A stretch of DNA of 64,000 nucleotides, from assembly GCF_000003815.2 (NCBI RefSeq), contig NC_049994.1:17170739-17234738 (forward strand), written 5' to 3'. The notes beneath the pieces were generated by a model that saw only the letters and a list, made by a program, of their open reading frames with translations, was not told the origin of the DNA and did no database searches. The DNA is from Branchiostoma floridae (Eukaryota > Chordata > Leptocardii > Amphioxiformes > Branchiostomatidae). The position numbers and the translations under genes are program-made. Positions 55,101 through 61,100 of this stretch are shown here, in pieces (the first letter of the stretch is position 1; each line of letters begins with the position of its first letter).

Positions 55101-58100
55101 TCTCGTTCAAAAAAACTCTTGACTCACCGCCCGAACAGACCACACCAACATCCTCAAGGTGCACACAGTTCTCTAAGCCCCATCCTCTGTGGCCGCAGTC
55201 TTCGATGCTCGTCTCGGAACCCTCACAGGCCACGTCGTCCAGCCAGATCGGGCCTTCCCCCTCCCCGAAGGCTGCCGACCCTCGGACCTCGACAGCGCCT
55301 CCGTATCCCAGCTGACGGCAGACCACGTTGGCGTCGCTCATGTCAAAACGGTCGTCACAGACCGTCCCCCACTGTCCGTCATGGTACACTTCAACCCTGC
55401 CCTCGCTGGACGAACTTCCTCCCACGAGTCGGACATCTGAAAAAGACGACATTGAAGGACCTTCACAGCTTCTTTGTTCTCCTGATATCTGGACTCGATG
55501 CGAAACTGTCTTTTTTTTTTTTTAATTACGGACATCAAGAACTCAATCGTTGTCCATTGTTATCGGCTGGCGGATGAATTGCAGCAATGTCTATGGCATC
55601 AATTTCGTGTCAAAATTACGTGTTATAAAAACGTGTTATAAAAATGGTACTTTACATCAACGTAAATACGTCTAAGATAATCATAGCATGGCCTAAGTGT
55701 GACCTTAAGTATTATTGCCATGGTGACAGGTTTGTTGTTTATAGGTATTGAATGTTGTTGTAGGTGTGCTTTTGTAGTCGTGTTCTAACGCCTGGCTGTA
55801 CGAAGATTGGATGGATGTTTGTAGGGCATTGCTGTCAACAAAAATGTAACTATTTCACCCAGGAATGCCAACACGTCGAGGGGTAGTGTTATGTCTCACA
55901 CCGTTTCCCTTGATGAAATCACAAAACGCATATCCAAAGCCAGTGTAGTCTTTGGTCACCTGACACACCGACTGGTGAAGAGCCATGACATAAATAAAGC
56001 TGGCCACAAAATAAGTGTTTACAGAGCGGTAGTGTTTTTTTTTTTTTTTTTTTTTAATTTTTTTTATTGCATTTCACAGAAAAGCACAGATTTACAGAAA
56101 TCAAAAGAAATTACAAAAGTTGAAAGAAAGTACAAAACACAGACCACGGATCCAAAATAATATATCATAAAGGTGGAAATAAACGAACGAAGGCTACAGT
56201 GAAAAAACATTTACAACAACTGGTATTCAATCATCTGAACATAGTTAAGGATAACAACGAAGATGGATACTACATGACAGGTAATATGGACAAGTGGAGA
56301 AGAAAGTAGAACAATGCCAATGGAAGATAGCAATGGACCAATTAATTAGCAAGGTTAAATGGGAAAGACTCCCATTTACTAAAATGGATATCTAATTTGT
56401 TCCTTCTCTCTGCTATCATATATTCTGTCTTGTAATATCTCTTTACATACGAAATGTAATGATTTACAACTAGTTTTTTGTCTCTCTGTATGAAAATATA
56501 ATGTTTGGCCACTAGAATTAACAAATTCTCGATTACATTACAATTTTCAGATATGTCACCTAAAATAACTGTCTGAAAGTCCAGATGTAAGGTTTTATTT
56601 ACTATTGTTTTAAACCATATTTCTAAATCTGTCCAAAAAGTAACAACTCTAGGGCAGTCCCAGAATAAGTGTCTAATGGTCTCTACTTCCTCACAATGTG
56701 CACAGTTCGGGCTATTTAGAATTTTCCAGATGTGTAACATTTTCTTTGTGGCTAACAATCTGTGCAATATTTTATATTGAAAAATTCTTAGTTTCGGGCA
56801 TATAGTCACAGCATAAACTAATCTAAAAACCCATTTCCACGGGAAAATTGTATTGAATTCATCTTCCCAGCGTCTTTGTATGTTCAGTGGGTTTCTATTT
56901 TCTGATTGCAAAAAGGATGTATAGATAATTTTGTTTATTTTAGTTGCCTTCAGCCATACGTAATTTGCTGTATGAGGTAAGATAGGGCCTATTACTGGTG
57001 TGTTGTCTAAAAGCTTTTTTTTCCAGTTTCGCGGTATTGCAGATAATATCTGATTGTACTCTAGCTTATCAAATGCTGTACCGAATTTAGCAAGAAGGCC
57101 ATTGTAAGATAAAAAGCGTCCATTTGTATCCAAAAGGTCATTAATGTAATAAATTCCATGTTTAAGAGGTTTTTCCCATATAATAGGCGTATTTTCGATT
57201 ACGATACTTGAGTTGCACCATAAGAGTTGTGCTTGTATCTCTTTCAAAGTTTCAGGAGGTTTAAATTGGAAAGAAAGCCATGCTTTCAAAACATCTTTGA
57301 AAAAGGGATTAGGAGAGACAAGTAACCTAATAAAAACATTATTCATTTGATCAGTGGATATCTTTGTTGCGATATCCTTCCCCAAGGACAGTTGTAAGAA
57401 CGGATACAAATATCTACTAAATATTACGGACGATGTACATAAGAAAGATTTGCGACTTGAATCTTGCTGGAAGAATATTCTTGGAACCCATGAAGCCTTA
57501 CGGGTAAGGTCAAAAGAAGGTAGATGTATTAATCCTAAACCTCCATTGTCATATGTATTGTAAAGGATTTTACGTTTAATTTTTTCAGGTTTACCATTCC
57601 ATATGAATTTAAAATTTTTTTGCTCATATGTTTGGAAAAAAGTTTTTCCGGGGGAAGGTAAAGACAAAAATAAGTGGGTAAATTGTGAGACCACAAGTGT
57701 ATTAATGAGGGTAATCTTGCCATAAAGTGTCATGGGTAACATTCTCCAAGGTTGGAGAGTTCTGTCAACTTTAGTTAACCTATCTTGATAATTGTCTGTA
57801 AGTTTATTTATGTCTCCGGTGATCCCAACTCCGAGCATTTTTACCGGTCCATTTGTCCATATTATAGGGAGATTACATGGCAAGGTAAAGTTAGTATTCC
57901 TTAAAGTTCCTATTCTTAGAATTTGGCATTTTTTGTAGTTTGGTACCAATCCAGAGATTTTTGAAAAATTATTTAAGTCATTTGTTAGGGCAAAGAGAGA
58001 TGGTAATGTCGGCTTCAAAGGGAAATTTGAGTCGTCGGCAAATTGGGATACCTTAATTTCCACTCCATGCATCGTTAATCCTTCTATTGTGTTGTTTGAT

Positions 58101-61100
58101 CTAATTTTCGTGGCCAGGAGTTCTACACATAAAATAAACAGATACGGCGAGAGCGGGCAACCTTGTCGAACACCACGCAATAGCGAAAAGGGGGCTGAAA
58201 TATAACCATTATTTATCACTCTACTTGTAATGTCTTTATAGAGAACAGAAACCCAGCTAATAAATGATTGTCCGAAACCATAAAATTCTAAAGTCCTAAA
58301 CATGAAATCCCATCGAAGCTTGTCAAAAGCCTTTTCAAAGTCTGCTATGAAAATCATACCTGGTAATCTTTTATTTTCATAGTATTGAATAATTTCAAGA
58401 ATTTGACAGATGTTTTCACCAATAAATCTGTTTTGTAAAAATCCACTTTGATCTTTATTTATTAGACTCGCAATAACATTTCTCATCCTAAGTGAAATTA
58501 CTTTTGATAGAATGCGTACATCGCAACATAACAGTGATAGGGGTCGCCAGTTGTTAAGCAGTGTCGGATCCTTATACTGACCATCTGCATCTTGTTTTAA
58601 TAGAAGAGTGATTAATCCTTCCCTCTGTGATTTTGACAAATTACCTTTTTCATATGCGTAATTGAAACACTGTAGCAAGGGATGTTTTAAATTAGAAAAA
58701 AAAGTCTTGTACACTTCGATCGGAATCCCATCAAGACCTGGGCTTTTGCCATCTTTAAAACTACTAATCGCTTCCCACAACTCCTTTTCCGTAATTAGTC
58801 CTTCACAGGAATTTTCTGTTCAGGACTTAGAAGAACGTAATTGTCCTTTGGAAAGAAGGGATCACAATTTGTATCATCGAGATCTTCTGGAGGGTTTTTA
58901 AAGGAGTATAGGGAATGATAAAATGTTTTAATTTTTTCCATAACACGCGGGGGGTTTTGAATAGTTTCCCCGTCAGTTGTATTTAAAATCATAACATTTT
59001 TCTTACAACAGTTTCGTCGACCAAGATCAAGAAATTGTTTGGTACACCTGTCGGCAAATTCCATCCAATCAGCTCTTTGTTTATATACCAGCTGGTCCGT
59101 TTTCTGTTCATATAAATCTTCTAATTCACTCTGCAGTACACTAAGTTCGTCAAGAACAGATTGTGGCGGCTCATCAGTCTCGTCTAGTTTCACGGTTAGC
59201 TGGTCGATCCGTTTTTGAAGATCATTTTCTTTTGAGATAAAAGATTTTCGTTTCAATGATGCAAATTTGATGCAGTGTCCTCTAAAACAACACTTGAAGG
59301 CGTCCCAAACCGTTAACGGATCGGTTGTGCCTATATTAAATCGAAAAAACTCTTCTATAAATTTTTCAGTTTTCTTCCGAAAGTTCTTATCCTTTAATAG
59401 TGTTTGATTCAACTTCCAGTAATTTTTTCCACGTGTACGGCTTATGTTTTGAATAACAAGTGAAATAAATTTATGATCGGATTTTAGTCTGTCTAGAATT
59501 TTTACATTTGAAATATCCACCATAAGTGAAAAAGATATTAAGAAATAATCCAGGCGGCTCGCTTGCCTTCCTCTTCGCCAAGTAAATCTGACTGTATGAG
59601 GGTGTTTATGTCTCCAAATATCTACTAAGTCTAAAGCAAACATCAGTTCATTAATTTTTCGTTGTGCATTCGGGTGATATATTACTGGGTTTTGTCCAGC
59701 TCTATCCAAGGTCGCATTCTGTATCGTGTTGAAGTCTCCAACGATAATAAAGTTATTGTGATTTAATTTCAGGTTAAATATCAATTTTTCTATGTTATCA
59801 AAAAAGTTAGGGTTATCTGTGTTTGGTGCATACAGATTACATATACAAAAATACAGATCATTTACAGATATGTCTAGTATCAAGGATCGCCCATCATCAT
59901 CTTTTATAGAATAGTTGATGGTAAAGTTTAGATTTTCTTTGAATAATATCAAAACACCACGTTGATTTGTTGTCCCATGATTGAAGACTATTGTCCCGCC
60001 CCATTCCTGTTTCCAAGTCATTTCGTCTTTAAGTACTGAGTGGGTTTCTTGTAAACATATTATATCGTGAGATTTTTCTTTAAGCCAATTAAACACCTCT
60101 CTTCTTTTACGAGAGTTTGCTAGACCATTCACATTATAAGAACCAATCTTGGTGTTCATGTCACAGAAAGGGGCGAGATTTTAGCCTTTGTTTTGATGCA
60201 TTAAATGTGGCAAGATAAGGAATGAAAATGATGTCAAGTACTAAGCATGAATTTGGATCCGTGGAAACAAAAAAATTATATGACATAATTAAACAATATA
60301 AATAAACAAATAGACAAACTAAGTACAGTGGGGTGAGGATTTGCCTTAAGTTTGAATCATAAAGCAAAACAAGAATGCAAAATGAAAACAATAATAAACT
60401 TATCATACACAAAGCATAAATGAGGATCCGTGGATGTACACAAATAACTTTACATAAGACAGTTAACACAATAGAAAACAAGAAAAATGACTCAGGGTCG
60501 CTTGAATTCGTATAGTACAAACAGCAAAACAGGAAGAAGACATACAACCTAAATAACAGTAAACTGGGGGCATTCAGAGTCAAGTCTATCAAGATGCCTG
60601 TAACATCAGACATTGTCATTACACAGTAGCATACGGTCGGCTTGCTTCTGGACCATCGTATAGGTTTCCATCAATGTACAGCTGGTCAACGTTCAGAATT
60701 GCCAGTTTCGGCGGAGTCGCGTTTCTCGCTGCCCGCATTATCGGTAGTAGCTTCTTCCGAACCTCCCTTATCTGTCTTGGAAAGTCTTCAGAGATGCCAA
60801 AGAGGGTACCTTTCAAGTTTTTGGAGGACATCCTGACTCTCTCTCTGTCTTTGAACCAGACAAATTTTGCAATGATAGGCCGCGGCTTTGCCTTATCACC
60901 AACTTTGACTCTGCCGAGACGGTGAACCCGCTGGAACTTCATTTTCCGGACTGTTTCTTCTGGTATTTTGCAATTGTGAATCAGGATTTGTGTCACAAGT
61001 TTTTCTGTTTGATGAGGCTTTTCATCGATTTGTTCATTAATGTTATGAAAAAGGAGATTTTCTCTCCTAGATTGGGCCTCTAGGTGTACTTGTTTATATT

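Noticed and set aside
60161-60619. 152-codon hydrophobic frame between LINE ORF1 and ORF2
   Set aside because: The spacer is AT-rich and the frame is full of Leu/Phe/Tyr with no conserved motif; probably chance, though checking sister copies would settle it.
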